35,069 nucleotides of DNA from the NCBI GenBank assembly GCA_021208265.1, contig JAJOJU010000036.1, positions 1 to 35,069 on the forward strand, given 5' to 3'. Made by a program: the position numbers and the translations under genes. The notes under the pieces were generated by a model, which saw only the letters and a list, made by a program, of their open reading frames with translations, had not been told where the DNA came from and made no database searches. How positions within the stretch are numbered: the stretch's first letter is position 1; every line of letters begins with the position of its first letter. Positions 17,277-26,938 of this stretch are shown here, one piece after another. The stretch comes from Alphaproteobacteria bacterium. GTDB taxonomy: Bacteria > Pseudomonadota > Alphaproteobacteria > Micavibrionales > Micavibrionaceae.

Positions 17277-19133
17277 TTATTTATGCTCTTCAAATAATCC
17301 GCCTAGCTGCGCCACAAGCGCCTGCGCAAGGCCGTCAGCGTCCTGAATGGTGATGGCTTTTTTGTAATAGCGGGTCACATCATGCCCGATACCGATCGCC
17401 GCCAGCTCAATTTTTGAGCGGTTTTCAATCCATTCAATGACGTTTCTTAAGTCCAGCTCTAGCAAGTTCGCGGGGTTAGCGGACAGGGTGGAATCATCCG
17501 ACCGGCGCGCGTCCGAGATTACGAGGATAATCTTGCGGGCTTCCCCGCGGGCGGCCAGACGGTTATGCGCCCAGACGAGCGCTTCGCCATCGATATTTTC
17601 CTTTAAAATACCTTCCTTCAGCATCAGGCCGATATTCTTGCGGGTGCGCCGCCATGGCTCATCCGCCGCCTTGTATATAATGTGGCGGATATCGTTAAGC
17701 CGCCCGGGGTTTTCAGGTCGCCCGTTTTGCATCCAGAGATCGCGGGATTTTCCGCCCTTCCACGCGCGGGTGGTGAAGCCCAGAATTTCGACCTTCACGC
17801 CGCAGCGTTCTAACGTGCGGGCCACAATATCGGTCGTCATCGCCGCAATCGCGATGGGCCGCCCGCGCATGGAGCCGGAATTATCGATGAGAAGGGTGAC
17901 GATAGTATCCGGAACGCCGTTTCCTTTCCTGTTTATAGGATAGAGAGGCGGAGGGGTCTGTAATAATGCGGGTGAGCGGGAGGGGTCGAGAATGCCTTCC
18001 TCCAGGTCAAACTGCCAGCTGCGCAGCTGTTGGGCCATTAATTTTCGTTGCAGCCGGTTGGCGAGCTTGGTGATGATGGCCTGATGGGATGACAGCTGTT
18101 TATCGAGTGCCTCCCTCAGGCGGGTCATCTCGAATGTATCAGCCAGATCGGCAGCGGCAATTTCCTCATCAAATTCGGTGGTATATATGTGATAAGCCCC
18201 CTCACGCCCGGCGATAAATCCATCGGGGTCGTTGAAGCGCGGCGGGCTGGGCATGTTGCCTTCACCTTCGCCGGACATATCGTTGAGCATTTCTTCGTAG
18301 CCGGAATCGAATTCTTCGCTGTCGCCCTCGCCGCTTTCGCCGTCCTCTTCCCCCAGGGATCCGGGGAAGGCGGAATCATCCTGCTGATCATCTGCATTGT
18401 CGGGGCTTTCGTTATCTTTTGTTTCGGTTTGATCCTGCTCATCATTTTCAAGGCCGGAATCATCATTGCCATCGCCATCCTCGGGAATCGGCATGTCCAG
18501 CGCACGGATCATCTGTTTTGCCAGTGATGCAAAAGCTGATTGGTCACGGATATTGTCTTTATTAAAGGCTTGCTCCAGTTTTTTGCCCAGCCGTTCTTCC
18601 ATCCATGGGCGCCAGAGGTCGATAACTTTCTGCGCGGATGAAGGGGGCGTTTCCCCGGTCAGCGCCATGCGCGTCAGGATATGCAGGGCATCGCCCACAC
18701 CCGCCTGTTCACGGGTGGTGATATGATCATACCCCCGGCGGCGGCATTTTTCTTCCAGCACGGCGGAAAGGTTGTCCTTCACCCCGCTCATCACGTTCAT
18801 GCCGATGGCTTCCACGCGGGCTTGCTCCATACCTTCAAATGCCGCCAGGGCTTGTGCATCACGGGGGGCGAGTCTCATGTGCAAAGTTGGGTCATGCGCG
18901 GCAATTTTCAAGGCATAAGCATCGCCGCAGCCGCGCACCAAACGCACGGATGTTTCATCCATTTCAAAATTCGGCAGGGGTAGGCGCGGGCGGGTGAGGG
19001 ACAGGACTTGCCCAATGGGTGGCTCCCCGGCTGTGAAATTAACTTCGAGATCTTTATGGGCCGCCATGGAGCGCAACGTTGCTCCCGTCACGGCCTTGAA
19101 CTGTTCGAAATTATTTTCCTTGCTTGGGCTCAT
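17277..19133 (-). CDS. cobT: Aerobic cobaltochelatase subunit CobT
   Basis: The 618-residue protein is the large ATPase-partner subunit of the CobNST chelatase, which inserts Co2+ into hydrogenobyrinate a,c-diamide. An acidic linker runs over residues 217-292, and the C-terminal von Willebrand A domain carries the MIDAS motif DNSGSM at 417-422. The closing segment [17 protein letters not shown] is highly characteristic. One oddity: where the family has ISDGAPVDDSTLS this copy reads [13 protein letters not shown]. The DNA at 17497-17513 is explained by two compensating single-G changes, one lost and one gained, so the frame stays open. It follows cobS but is separated from it by about 220 bases. 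Confidence 0.96.
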   Translation of the reverse strand: MSPSKENNFEQFKAVTGATLRSMAAHKDLEVNFTAGEPPIGQVLSLTRPRLPLPNFEMDETSVRLVRGCGDAYALKIAAHDPTLHMRLAPRDAQALAAFEGMEQARVEAIGMNVMSGVKDNLSAVLEEKCRRRGYDHITTREQAGVGDALHILTRMALTGETPPSSAQKVIDLWRPWMEERLGKKLEQAFNKDNIRDQSAFASLAKQMIRALDMPIPEDGDGNDDSGLENDEQDQTETKDNESPDNADDQQDDSAFPGSLGEEDGESGEGDSEEFDSGYEEMLNDMSGEGEGNMPSPPRFNDPDGFIAGREGAYHIYTTEFDEEIAAADLADTFEMTRLREALDKQLSSHQAIITKLANRLQRKLMAQQLRSWQFDLEEGILDPSRSPALLQTPPPLYPINRKGNGVPDTIVTLLIDNSGSMRGRPIAIAAMTTDIVARTLERCGVKVEILGFTTRAWKGGKSRDLWMQNGRPENPGRLNDIRHIIYKAADEPWRRTRKNIGLMLKEGILKENIDGEALVWAHNRLAARGEARKIILVISDARRSDDSTLSANPANLLELDLRNVIEWIENRSKIELAAIGIGHDVTRYYKKAITIQDADGLAQALVAQLGGLFEEHK

Positions 19134-19157
19134 GTGTTTTTGCTATTTGGATGAGTT

Positions 19158-19355
19158 ATGAATAACTCAAATGAAAAACCTGGTTTATCCGATGCGCTCA
19201 AAGCTGTGGCTGTCCTTGCCGCTTGTGGTGCTGTCTCCGCCATAGCGCTTTCTGCCATCTTTGGCGGTGCCAAAGACCTGGCGGAACAATCACAGCTTCC
19301 CGGTCTTGGTATCAGCATTCACGATGTTTTCAGCAACCCCGGTCTTGCGCGTTAA
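19158..19355 (+). CDS. Possible small membrane protein between cobS and cobT
   Basis: A 65-residue frame on the opposite strand to cobS and cobT begins at ATG 19158, with GGATGA about six bases before it. Residues 12-36 (LKAVAVLAACGAVSAIALSAIFGG) form one membrane span flanked by a polar N-terminus and a soluble tail. It fills the gap between cobS and cobT almost exactly, ending four bases inside the cobS stop region. Its amino-acid composition looks coding and the spacing argues it is real, but I recognise no homologue. Alternatively the gap is merely intergenic. Confidence 0.5.
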   Translation: MNNSNEKPGLSDALKAVAVLAACGAVSAIALSAIFGGAKDLAEQSQLPGLGISIHDVFSNPGLAR

Positions 19356-20405
19356 TTTTTTCTAACCGCGCTTTGCGGCAAATCAATTCCAAAACAGCGC
19401 TGATAAAATTCTGCTACGATCGGGCGCTCCGTTTCATCACATTTGTTCATGAAGGATAGCTGGAATGCCAGCTCCCGGTTATCAAAGATCAGCGTATTTT
19501 CAATCCATGAGAGCACGGTACGGGGCGACATCAGTGTTGAAAGATCGCCGTTGATAAAGCCCTCCCGCGTCATATCAGCCATGCGCACCATTTTATCAAC
19601 GCTATCCTTGCCTTCGGATGTTTCCGCCAGCTGTGGGAATTTTGCCAGCATGATGCCCATTTCATCATCGTGCGGCAGGTAGTTCAGAGTTACCACAATA
19701 TTCCAGCGATCCATCTGGCCCTGATTGATCTGGTGCGTGCCATGATAAAGGCCTGTTGTATCACCGAGGCCAATCGTGTTGGTGGTGGCGAATAATCTGA
19801 AAGCCGGGTGAGGGCGGATAATACGGTTCTGGTCGAGCAGGGTAAGCTTGCCTTCCGATTCCAGCACGCGCTGGATAACGAACATAACATCAGGGCGCCC
19901 GGCATCATATTCATCAAACACCAGCGCCACGGGGTTTTGCAGGGACCATGGCAGCAGGCCCTCTTTCCATTCGGTGATCTGTTTGCCCTCTTTCAGGACG
20001 ATCGCATCCTTGCCGACCAGATCAACACGGGATACATGGCTATCAAGGTTGATGCGCACGCAAGGCCAGTTAAGGCGCGCTGCAACTTGTTCAATATGTG
20101 TGGACTTTCCCGTGCCGTGATAACCTTGCACCATGACGCGCCGGTTATGTGCAAACCCGGCGAGGATAGCCATCGTGGTGTCATGATCGAACTGGTATGT
20201 GGAGTCGATATCGGGCACATTGGGGGGTGCTTTCCGCAAAGGCCGGAATTTCCCAGTCGATATCAAGGCCGAATACATCCCGCACGTTTATTTTCGTATC
20301 AGGGATGGATGTATATTTACCTTCCTTGGCTTTGACGGTCGTAATGTCAAATGACATGCCGCGGTCTTTGTCTTTGTCCAGTTCTTCCAGGGTTTCTACT
20401 TTCAT
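19352..20405 (-). CDS. cobS: Aerobic cobaltochelatase subunit CobS, frameshifted
   Basis: Removing one base from GGGGGG at 20222-20227 joins two frames into a 350-residue CobS, the AAA+ ATPase subunit of cobaltochelatase. Walker A is GYHGTGKST at residues 94-102. The Walker B segment VALVFDEYDAGRPDVMFVIQ and the LFATTNTIGLGDTTGLYHGT segment are diagnostic of the family. After repair the N-terminus reads through FAESTPNVPDIDSTYQFD, as in other CobS proteins. It starts eight bases after the J-domain gene's stop and precedes cobT. cobN, the third chelatase subunit, is not in the window. Confidence 0.94.
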
Positions 20406-20413
20406 GTTTTTTC

Positions 20414-21008
20414 TTACCTGTCCGGCAGTTCTTCGAATTCAGCGTAGGCTACTTTTAATATGGTATAGGCCATATTAATGCGCTTGAGAAGGTCTTCGGA
20501 GTTTTTACAGCCCTTGTTAAGATCCGGGTGGTGTTTTTTTTGCCAGCTCCTTATAGCGGCGCTTGATGACATCCAGCGTGATAGGCGGCTCCAGTCCCAT
20601 GATGGCAAGGGCTTCCACCTCCGGGGTTTGTATTTGGTCTTCGGTGAAGCGGCGTTCCTGCCGGGGTTTTTCTTCCGTGAAATTATAGGTCTGCCAAGCG
20701 GCTTCGCGCAGCCGTTCCGCCATATCGCCCAGAGTATCGTAGCGGCGTGTCGGGCGATGCCCGTAAATGCTGTCGATAATATGATCCTGAATTTCCATTT
20801 CCGACATGCCCGAAAAGAAATTCCATGCCGCGTTATATTCACGGATATGATCCAGGCAGAAATGATAGTATTCATTAAGGCCGCGATGCTTGGGGGCTTT
20901 GTGAGACCCCTCGGCTGCGCAGCCCGGCATTTCGCATGTATGGGCTTTTACCTGCGGTTTATCATCGTCATATTCCGGGGAGCCGGGTTTCAATTTAATT
21001 CTTGGCAT
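20414..21008 (-). CDS. J-domain protein with an N-terminal zinc-binding-like motif, frameshifted
   Basis: One base removed from the eight-T run at 20534-20541 joins two frames into a 197-residue protein. The C-terminal 70 residues form a J domain whose HPD motif is completed only after repair (LAKKHHPDLNKG), so it should stimulate DnaK ATPase. The N-terminal region has Cys25, Cys30, Cys51 and His54 (CEMPGC, then FCLDH), which looks like a zinc site. The middle region is helical and rich in charged residues. I start at ATG 21008 (MPRIKLKPG). It is immediately upstream of cobS and divergent from bolA; I recall this arrangement from other alphaproteobacteria. The client protein is unknown. Confidence 0.88.
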
Positions 21009-21078
21009 AATATTATATTGTAGCAGAAACACCGCCAAAAAAAGCCTAAAAAAGCAGGCGTGGAAAGGTTTTTAAACT

Positions 21079-21366
21079 ATGTCTATGGATAATTATATCA
21101 AGGAAAGAATCACGGAAACACTTTTGCCATCGCACATGGAACTGGTGAATGAGAGCGCCCGCCATAAGGGGCACGCCGGAGACGATGGCAGCGGCGAAAC
21201 ACATTATAACCTTTTGGTTGTGTCGGCGTGTTTTGAGGGGCAGTCCCGCGTGGCACGACAAAGATTGGTTTACGATGCTTTGAAAGATGCTTTTGATCGT
21301 GGGCTTCACGCTTTGTCAGCCAAGTGCCTTACAGAAAAGGAATTTGATTTCCAAAATAGAAAGTGA
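21079..21366 (+). CDS. bolA: BolA family protein
   Basis: The 95-residue protein has the BolA fold, which in bacteria partners monothiol glutaredoxins in Fe-S cluster handling and in some species acts in transcription. The family pattern is visible: IKERITETLLPSHMELVNES at the start, then HYNLLVVSACFEGQSRVARQRLVYDAL and the FDRGLHALSAKCLT end. Length is typical. AAAGG lies about ten bases before ATG 21079; a second in-frame ATG at 21085 is possible. It is divergent from the J-domain gene and close to the cobS/cobT group. sufE, another Fe-S gene, lies 6 kb away. Confidence 0.94.
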   Translation: MSMDNYIKERITETLLPSHMELVNESARHKGHAGDDGSGETHYNLLVVSACFEGQSRVARQRLVYDALKDAFDRGLHALSAKCLTEKEFDFQNRK

Positions 21367-21472
21367 CAAAAAAATATAAAAAAATCACACCCAATGGTTG
21401 TATTTCTTTGCGAAATATACTATAGGATGGTATGAAATAAATCTCAGACTCAATCATTTCGTGGGGGATAAC

Positions 21473-21940
21473 ATGAGACTGGCTAAAATAAAAATACAGG
21501 AAGACGGCGATCTGCCGGTAATTAAAAGCACTTTGGTAAGCCGTAACATTACTGTGTTCGGTAAAAGAACATCAATCAGGCTTGAGCCTGAAATGTGGGC
21601 GGCGTTACGTGATATGGCAGGGCGGGAGCGTTGCAGTATTCACGATCTATGCTCTCTAGTGAGTATGCGCAAGCAAGCCAAGACATCTCTGACGGCGGCT
21701 ATTCGTGTGTTTATCATGCTTTATTACAAGGCAGCTACGACCGAAGAAGGGCATGTAAAAGCCGGACATGGTGATTTTGAGTTCATGAAACAGCGGGCTC
21801 GTATTGCACCGGAATATCTCTCTCTCCTTTCGTCCGGTGCTGATTCCAGAAAAAAGCAGGAAACATGCGAAGATGCCAAAGGGCGTTTACCATCCGTTTC
21901 GCAGAACGATGGTTATATGAAGAGCCTTATGGGGATATAG
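21473..21940 (+). CDS. Ribbon-helix-helix domain protein (RHH_4 type)
   Basis: The 155-residue protein has an N-terminal ribbon-helix-helix domain: beta strand LVSRNITVFGKRTSIRLEPE, then helices WAALRDMAGRERCSIHDLCS and SLTAAIRVFIMLYY. RHH proteins usually bind DNA as dimers through the beta strand, so this is probably a transcriptional regulator. The C-terminal 60 residues are polar, contain YLSLLSSGADSRKKQ and look disordered. I start at ATG 21473 because GGGGG lies just upstream; the open frame extends to 21398. The preceding 100 bases contain TATACTATAGG, a plausible -10. It converges on accA. Targets are unknown. Confidence 0.82.
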   Translation: MRLAKIKIQEDGDLPVIKSTLVSRNITVFGKRTSIRLEPEMWAALRDMAGRERCSIHDLCSLVSMRKQAKTSLTAAIRVFIMLYYKAATTEEGHVKAGHGDFEFMKQRARIAPEYLSLLSSGADSRKKQETCEDAKGRLPSVSQNDGYMKSLMGI

Positions 21941-21943
21941 GTC

Positions 21944-22891
21944 TTAGAGGTTTCTGCCAAAAGCCAGGAATTTGTTCCTGCGCTTTTGGATCAGGTCTTG
22001 AGAATCCCAGGGTAGAAGGTCAGTCATTGCCTGCTCGATGGTTTTGCCCACGGCGGAGATAGCTTCATTCTTCTTGCGGTGAGCGCCGCCCAAGGGTTCC
22101 GGGATAATGCCGTCTATCAGCTTTAGTTGATGCAGGTCTTGCGCTGTCAGTTTCAGGGCCGTTGCTGCTTCTTTTGCTTGCGCTGCGCTGCGCCACAGAA
22201 TGGATGCACAGCCTTCCGGCGAGATAACCGAATAAATCGCATGTTCCATCATGTAAATGCGGTCAGCAACAGCAATGGCAATCGCGCCGCCTGAACCACC
22301 TTCGCCGATCACGACGGAGATAATGGGCACGTCAGTGCGTAGGAATTTTTCGATGGATTTTGCGATGGCTTCTGATTGACCGCGCTCTTCCGCACCCTTG
22401 CCGGGGTAGGCGCCGGCGGTATCCACCAGCGTAATAACCGGCAGGCGGAATTGGGACGCCATATCCATCAGGCGCTGGGCTTTGCGATAGCCTTCCGGGC
22501 GGGCCATGCCAAAATTATGTTTGATACGGCCTTGTGTATCGGCGCCTTTTTCATGGCCCATAATCACGCAGGAACGACCGGCAAAGCGGCCTAAACCGCC
22601 CAGCAATGCCTGATCATCGGCAAAATTGCGGTCCCCGGCCAGCGGGGTGAAATCATCGATCAGTGCGCCGATATAATCAAGGAAATGAGGGCGTTCCTGA
22701 TGGCGCGCCACCTGAACTTTCTGGTCCGGCGTCAGCTTACTGTATGTTTGGGTTAACAGGCGTTCAGCCTTGTCCTGCATACGCGCGATATCTTCGGCGA
22801 TATTGAGGGCATTACCACTGCTGACATGGCGCAGCTCGGCAATCTTGCTTTCCAGTTCCAGAACGGGTTTTTCAAAGTCCAGTTGAGTCAT
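21944..22891 (-). CDS. accA: Acetyl-CoA carboxylase carboxyltransferase subunit alpha
   Basis: The 315-residue protein is AccA, which with AccD transfers the carboxyl group from biotin to acetyl-CoA in the first step of fatty acid synthesis. Characteristic segments are [41 protein letters not shown], the [22 protein letters not shown] motif, [21 protein letters not shown] and [13 protein letters not shown]. Length matches the family and the frame is intact. The ribosome binding site is weak (AAGAAA). The accD gene is not in the window. It lies downstream of xerD on the same strand, separated by the xerD terminator. Confidence 0.98.
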   Translation of the reverse strand: MTQLDFEKPVLELESKIAELRHVSSGNALNIAEDIARMQDKAERLLTQTYSKLTPDQKVQVARHQERPHFLDYIGALIDDFTPLAGDRNFADDQALLGGLGRFAGRSCVIMGHEKGADTQGRIKHNFGMARPEGYRKAQRLMDMASQFRLPVITLVDTAGAYPGKGAEERGQSEAIAKSIEKFLRTDVPIISVVIGEGGSGGAIAIAVADRIYMMEHAIYSVISPEGCASILWRSAAQAKEAATALKLTAQDLHQLKLIDGIIPEPLGGAHRKKNEAISAVGKTIEQAMTDLLPWDSQDLIQKRRNKFLAFGRNL

Positions 22892-22950
22892 CTAGTTTTC
22901 TTATTTGTTTGTAGACAGCGTTATATCGCTTGCCTTTGCTTAACGTACAA

Positions 22951-22992
22951 TAAAAAAATCGCGAGACATGATCCTAGACGGATGTCTCGCGA
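22951..22992 (-). terminator. Intrinsic terminator overlapping the end of xerD
   Basis: TCGCGAGACAT (22959-22969) is a perfect eleven-base match to ATGTCTCGCGA (22982-22992) around a 12-base loop, and on the minus strand is followed by seven Ts (complement of 22952-22958). The xerD stop codon (22976-22974) is in the loop, so the last codons of xerD form one arm of the stem. Confidence 0.9.
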
Positions 22993-24010
22993 CTCTCAAG
23001 CTTTAAAACGCCGATTAGCGGCTTGCCGGTTTTTTTCGCCAGCGGGTGTTTTTCATCCACTGTCTTTTTCAGGCCTTCACCCACGATGTGAGTGTAGATC
23101 TGGGTTGTGGCGATATCGGCATGGCCGAGCATTTTCTGAACGGAACGCAGGTCAGCGCCGTTGCTCAGAAGATGCGTTGCAAATGCATGACGCAGAACAT
23201 GCGGGCTAACGCGGTCTTCATCCACTTCGGCGGCACGCGCCAGATCCTTCAGGAGCTGAGCGAAACGCTGACGGGTCAGGTGACCGCTGTCGGAGGTGCG
23301 GGAAGGGAACAGCCAGCTGGACTGACGGCCACCTTCATCGGCACCGATGAACTGCTTGCGCACGTTCATGTAATCTTTCAGGGCTTTCTGAGCCGGGTCC
23401 GTCAGGGGAACCATACGCTCACGGCCCGCTTTACCGGCCACCATGATGAACTGGTTTTCTTCGCCAATCGCGCTCATCGGCAGGCCGACAAGTTCGGACA
23501 CGCGTAAGCCGGTGGCGTAAAGCATTTCCAGCAGGCAAACCAGACGGATGCTTTCCGCTGTGCCGCTTTCGCCGGCTGTTTTGATCAGTTGATCAACTTC
23601 CGATTCGCTCAATGTCTTGGGCAGCGTACGTGTCTGCTTCGGGCTTTCGATAGTAGCCGTCGGGTCGTTTTTCACGTACGTTTTCAGAAATCAGGTAGCG
23701 GTAGAACTGACGCAGGGCCGACAGACGGCGCGCCACAGTGCGTACGGCAATCTTGGACTTATTGGCACCTTTTGCGTGTGTTTTTTTCGCTCAGATCCTT
23801 CAGATAATCCTTCAGGTCTTCAGTTGTAGCTTTATCGACATCGGTGCTTCGTACGTTACGCAGGTAAAGGCTGACATCAGCAAGATCACGCCAATACGCC
23901 TGACGTGTATTGTGAGCAGCTCCACGCTCGCTGGTGAGCATATCAAGGAACGAATCTACCAGAGGGTTAAGATCTGGTTTCGGCATTGCTGGGCGACCTG
24001 GACGGGCCAT
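22974..24010 (-). CDS. xerD: Tyrosine recombinase XerD-like, two frameshifts
   Basis: Two single-base insertions, at the T7 run 23781-23787 and the T5 run 23668-23672, split one 344-residue tyrosine recombinase. Removing one base at each gives continuous sequence with the family-typical RENDPTATIESPK segment. The core-binding domain starts FLDMLTSERGAAHNTRQAYW. The catalytic domain has Arg in ATGLRVSELVGL, HVLRHAFATHLL and GHADIATTQIYTH containing the nucleophile Tyr. GADLRSVQKMLGHADIATTQIYTH favours XerD over XerC. It resolves chromosome dimers at dif with XerC and FtsK. AAGGAG lies seven bases before the ATG. It is downstream of a large exported-protein gene and upstream of accA. Confidence 0.92.
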
Positions 24011-24031
24011 GTTTTTTCTCCTTAGTTTTTA

Positions 24032-25920
24032 TTATAAGACTTCCAAAAGGGCTTCCTGAGCCATGCTTTTTGAAAATCTGGTTAATCCTACAGCACGCAA
24101 ACTCTCAAGTATATCACTCAATACACCGGGATAGAGATCCATCACGGTTTTGCCATTTAATAGCAACGTGCCGAGAAGGACTGTCTCCCCAATTCTTTGA
24201 TCCTGACTTGAAGCAATAAGCCGATCCCACACACGTTTAGATGGCATTACATAACTGCCCGCGAATGTCAAGTCGAGATCATTTTCATAAACTCTGCCCG
24301 CATTATGCTGTTCTGTGAGGGGCTTGTCAACATTTTCTATAATAATAATGAAACTTTCTTTCAGCTTTGAATTATTTATGCTCTCTACAGCTTTTATAAT
24401 TACATTCTTATCCTCGCTTCCGGCTCTTTGATACGCCTTCGAGAGATAAGCGATCATAAACAAAGCCGTTTCGCGTTCGCCGCCCAGTTTACGTTTTTTT
24501 AAGCGAGTCGAACCAACTGGCGGGGATATCTTTATCAGCGCCATGAGCGATGCGGGCGATTTTGGATAATTCTCCTGTGGATAAATTATCCGCAGGTAAG
24601 GCCAATAACATATCGGCAAACGGATAAATCGATGCTGGGCCATAAGTGTTTATATAGTTAAGTGCCTGCATCAGTATGGCCTGTTGTTGGGCACCCTTGC
24701 CGACAGCTTTTGCGTTTTGATAAAGCGCGGGAAGGTGTTGCCAGCCGGGCAGGGCATCAACATCAATTACTTTTTGTTCATCTGCGGCGCCGCCGAATTT
24801 ATAGCCGGCATAGGTCTTTTCCCATTCAATGCGGCTTTTAAGGCCGTATTCCACCATTTTCATGGTGATAAGAAATTCATCCTGTTTGCTTAGATTGGGT
24901 TTTTTTTAGTGCCAGCGTGAGGTGTTCAGGGGAGATACGTCTGATTCCATCCATCCCCAGCCCACCGAAATTGATTATGTTTTCTGCCGTCAGGATAGCG
25001 CGATCGAACAAAGGCACTGCCGCCAGTTTTTTGGCATCATAGCTGAATGTGAATGCTCCGCCTGATAGAATACGCTTAACAGCTGTTGAGTTAATGTTTT
25101 CTAGTGCGGCGCTTGGAGGTTTTTTGTCTTCCAGCACGTAATCACAATAAAGTGCAATATCGGTCCAGAACTCGCCGCTGAAGTTTCGGTCTTCTACGGT
25201 TTTGTACTCCAGACAGGCCAGAGATTTTTCGGCATTAAACAGCAAGGCCATAATACCGGCCTGCGCCAGATTCGGGTGATAGGGCGGTTGCCCCAGATCG
25301 GAATAGATTTTGAGGGCCTGATCGGTCATTCCCAGATCCATCAGTTTCATCAGACGCAGGGTTAGAATATCCTGCCCCGGTTCCGGCGCAACATCATTCT
25401 CTATAAGGTCTGCATTGGCCTTGGATAATAAGAGCCCGTTTGTAAAAATTTGCAGCAAAGGCGATTCTCCGGCAGATGGCAGGGCCGGTAAATATTCAAG
25501 AACAGCCGAACGGCGGGTGTGGCTCCATAAATCGCGGCCTAAAGAACCATCCTGCGGGCTGTAATAAAGACCTTTTGATTCGAGATCAGCAAAATCGACC
25601 TTAAGAAGCTTAGCCGGTTTATTTTCCTGTTTCTTTGCAGGGGCTTTTGCCTCCTCTATTGTTTCAGACTTTGTATCATCAGCTTGTTTATGGCCTGTAT
25701 TGTCTTCAGGTGCAGCTTTGTCAGAGGTTTCGGTCTTTTCCTCTGGCTGACTTTCTTCAGCAGCAGCGGGTTCGTCCCCAAGCGATTCTTTTTCAATGGC
25801 GGATGGAATTCCCTCCCCGGCTTGCCGGCCTGTCATTCTGTCGTTGGCCTGTGCCGTTACGGCTGTCATGGGCCATGAAAAAAGAACTGCAAGTATTGTA
25901 AGGCGGAGAAAGAGAGTCAT
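24032..25920 (-). CDS. Large exported protein of unknown function, two frameshifts
   Basis: Three overlapping frames combine into a 628-residue protein when one base is removed from each of two poly-T runs, T8 near 24900-24907 and T7 at 24494-24500. A signal peptide is visible (LTILAVLFSWPMTAVTAQA), followed by about 90 residues rich in Glu, Lys, Ala and Pro that are probably disordered. The rest is mostly helical, with segments such as LMKLMDLGMTDQALKIYSDL and LLFNAEKSLACLEYK that suggest an alpha-solenoid. I recognise no named family. The ends are convincing because the repaired frame runs from ATG to stop without another break. It lies directly upstream of xerD and downstream of the small membrane protein gene. 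Confidence 0.75.
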
Positions 25921-25943
25921 GATAGCCGCGTTCAGTTATTGTT

Positions 25944-26255
25944 TTATGGTGTTGTTGTAACAGGAGCTTCTTCGGGGACCGGCTCGCTTGAGGCGTCTGA
26001 TTCTAAGTCATCAGCCACGGCGTTATCTTCCATCACCGTGTCTTCCACCACTGCTGCAGGGGCGGATTCCGTTTCCACTATCGTTTCCACAGTTGCTTCT
26101 ACGGCAGACTCTGTCTGCTCAACGGGCGCTCCATCAAGGGATACATCAGTGCTTACGTCAGACTGTGTAATATTAGCAGGCGTTACCGCCAGATAAGCCA
26201 CGCCGCCAATCAAGGCCAAGCCGATAATAGTCAGAACGATATGCACAATCTTCAT
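25944..26255 (-). CDS. Small single-span membrane protein with an acidic tail
   Basis: The 103-residue protein has one membrane segment at residues 4-26 (HIVLTIIGLALIGGVAYLAV), then a low-complexity tail of about 75 residues rich in Glu, Val, Ala, Thr, Asp and Pro with few positive charges. AAGGAT lies about seven bases before ATG 26255, so the start is well supported. The tail is probably exposed outside the cytoplasm. The gene is 23 bases upstream of the large exported-protein gene and may be co-transcribed with it. It is divergent from aroK. Function is unknown. Confidence 0.72.
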   Translation of the reverse strand: MKIVHIVLTIIGLALIGGVAYLAVTPANITQSDVSTDVSLDGAPVEQTESAVEATVETIVETESAPAAVVEDTVMEDNAVADDLESDASSEPVPEEAPVTTTP

Positions 26256-26355
26256 GATGAGATCCTTTGCTATGTGTTTTAGTATATGTGTGCATACTTA
26301 AGGAAATTTTGTGCAAAGCGCAATCCGGACTCATATGAATTTTTGTGGGTAACCT

Positions 26356-26925
26356 ATGACTGATGACAAAAATATGGACGATATAGAGGTGATAAATGGG
26401 GCTCTCGACCGCCCGATTGTCCTGGTGGGCATGATGGGGGCCGGGAAAAGCCATGTCGGGCGGGAGCTGGCGCGGGTGTTGTCTCTGGATTTTGTTGATA
26501 GCGATACAATTATTGAAGACCGGGCCGGGTGCAGCATATCCGATATTTTTGCGCGTGATGGCGAAGCGGCATTTCGGCAGCAGGAAGAAGCTGTTATAAA
26601 TGAGCTGTTGGCGGCGGGCCCTCATGTTCTATCCGTGGGGGGCGGGGCGATCACCACGCCGCAAGTGCTGGACGGTATTAAATCGCGAGCGATATCAGTC
26701 TGGGTGCAGGCGAGTCTTGAGGATATGGCTGAACGCGTGGCCCGCAATAATAAACGCCCGCTACTACAGGATTCTGATCCGGCGGTTGTGTTATCCGGGC
26801 TGCTGGAAAAGCGCCGCCCTCTCTACGCCATGACAGATATTCAAGTTATGAACCGGAACGGGCAGGATGCCGATACAATCGCCGCGGTTATAGAATCTTT
26901 GGCAAAAGCTTTGAAAAGCCCCTGA
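26356..26925 (+). CDS. aroK: Shikimate kinase
   Basis: The 189-residue protein phosphorylates shikimate to shikimate 3-phosphate using ATP, the fifth step of the shikimate pathway. The P-loop is GMMGAGKS at residues 25-32. The shikimate-binding aspartate is in DFVDSDTIIE, and the VGGGAIT and KRPLLQ segments match the family. An N-terminal extension of about 17 residues precedes the core. The start ATG 26356 has GGG six bases upstream; an in-frame ATG at 26374 is an alternative. It is followed closely by aroB, the standard arrangement. Confidence 0.97.
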   Translation: MTDDKNMDDIEVINGALDRPIVLVGMMGAGKSHVGRELARVLSLDFVDSDTIIEDRAGCSISDIFARDGEAAFRQQEEAVINELLAAGPHVLSVGGGAITTPQVLDGIKSRAISVWVQASLEDMAERVARNNKRPLLQDSDPAVVLSGLLEKRRPLYAMTDIQVMNRNGQDADTIAAVIESLAKALKSP

Positions 26926-26938
26926 GATTACTGTATGA

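Noticed and set aside
16274-17353. A 359-codon open frame on the plus strand across hisS
   Set aside because: It lies fully opposite hisS, whose motifs are complete, and its translation has no family pattern; long antisense frames are common in such genes.
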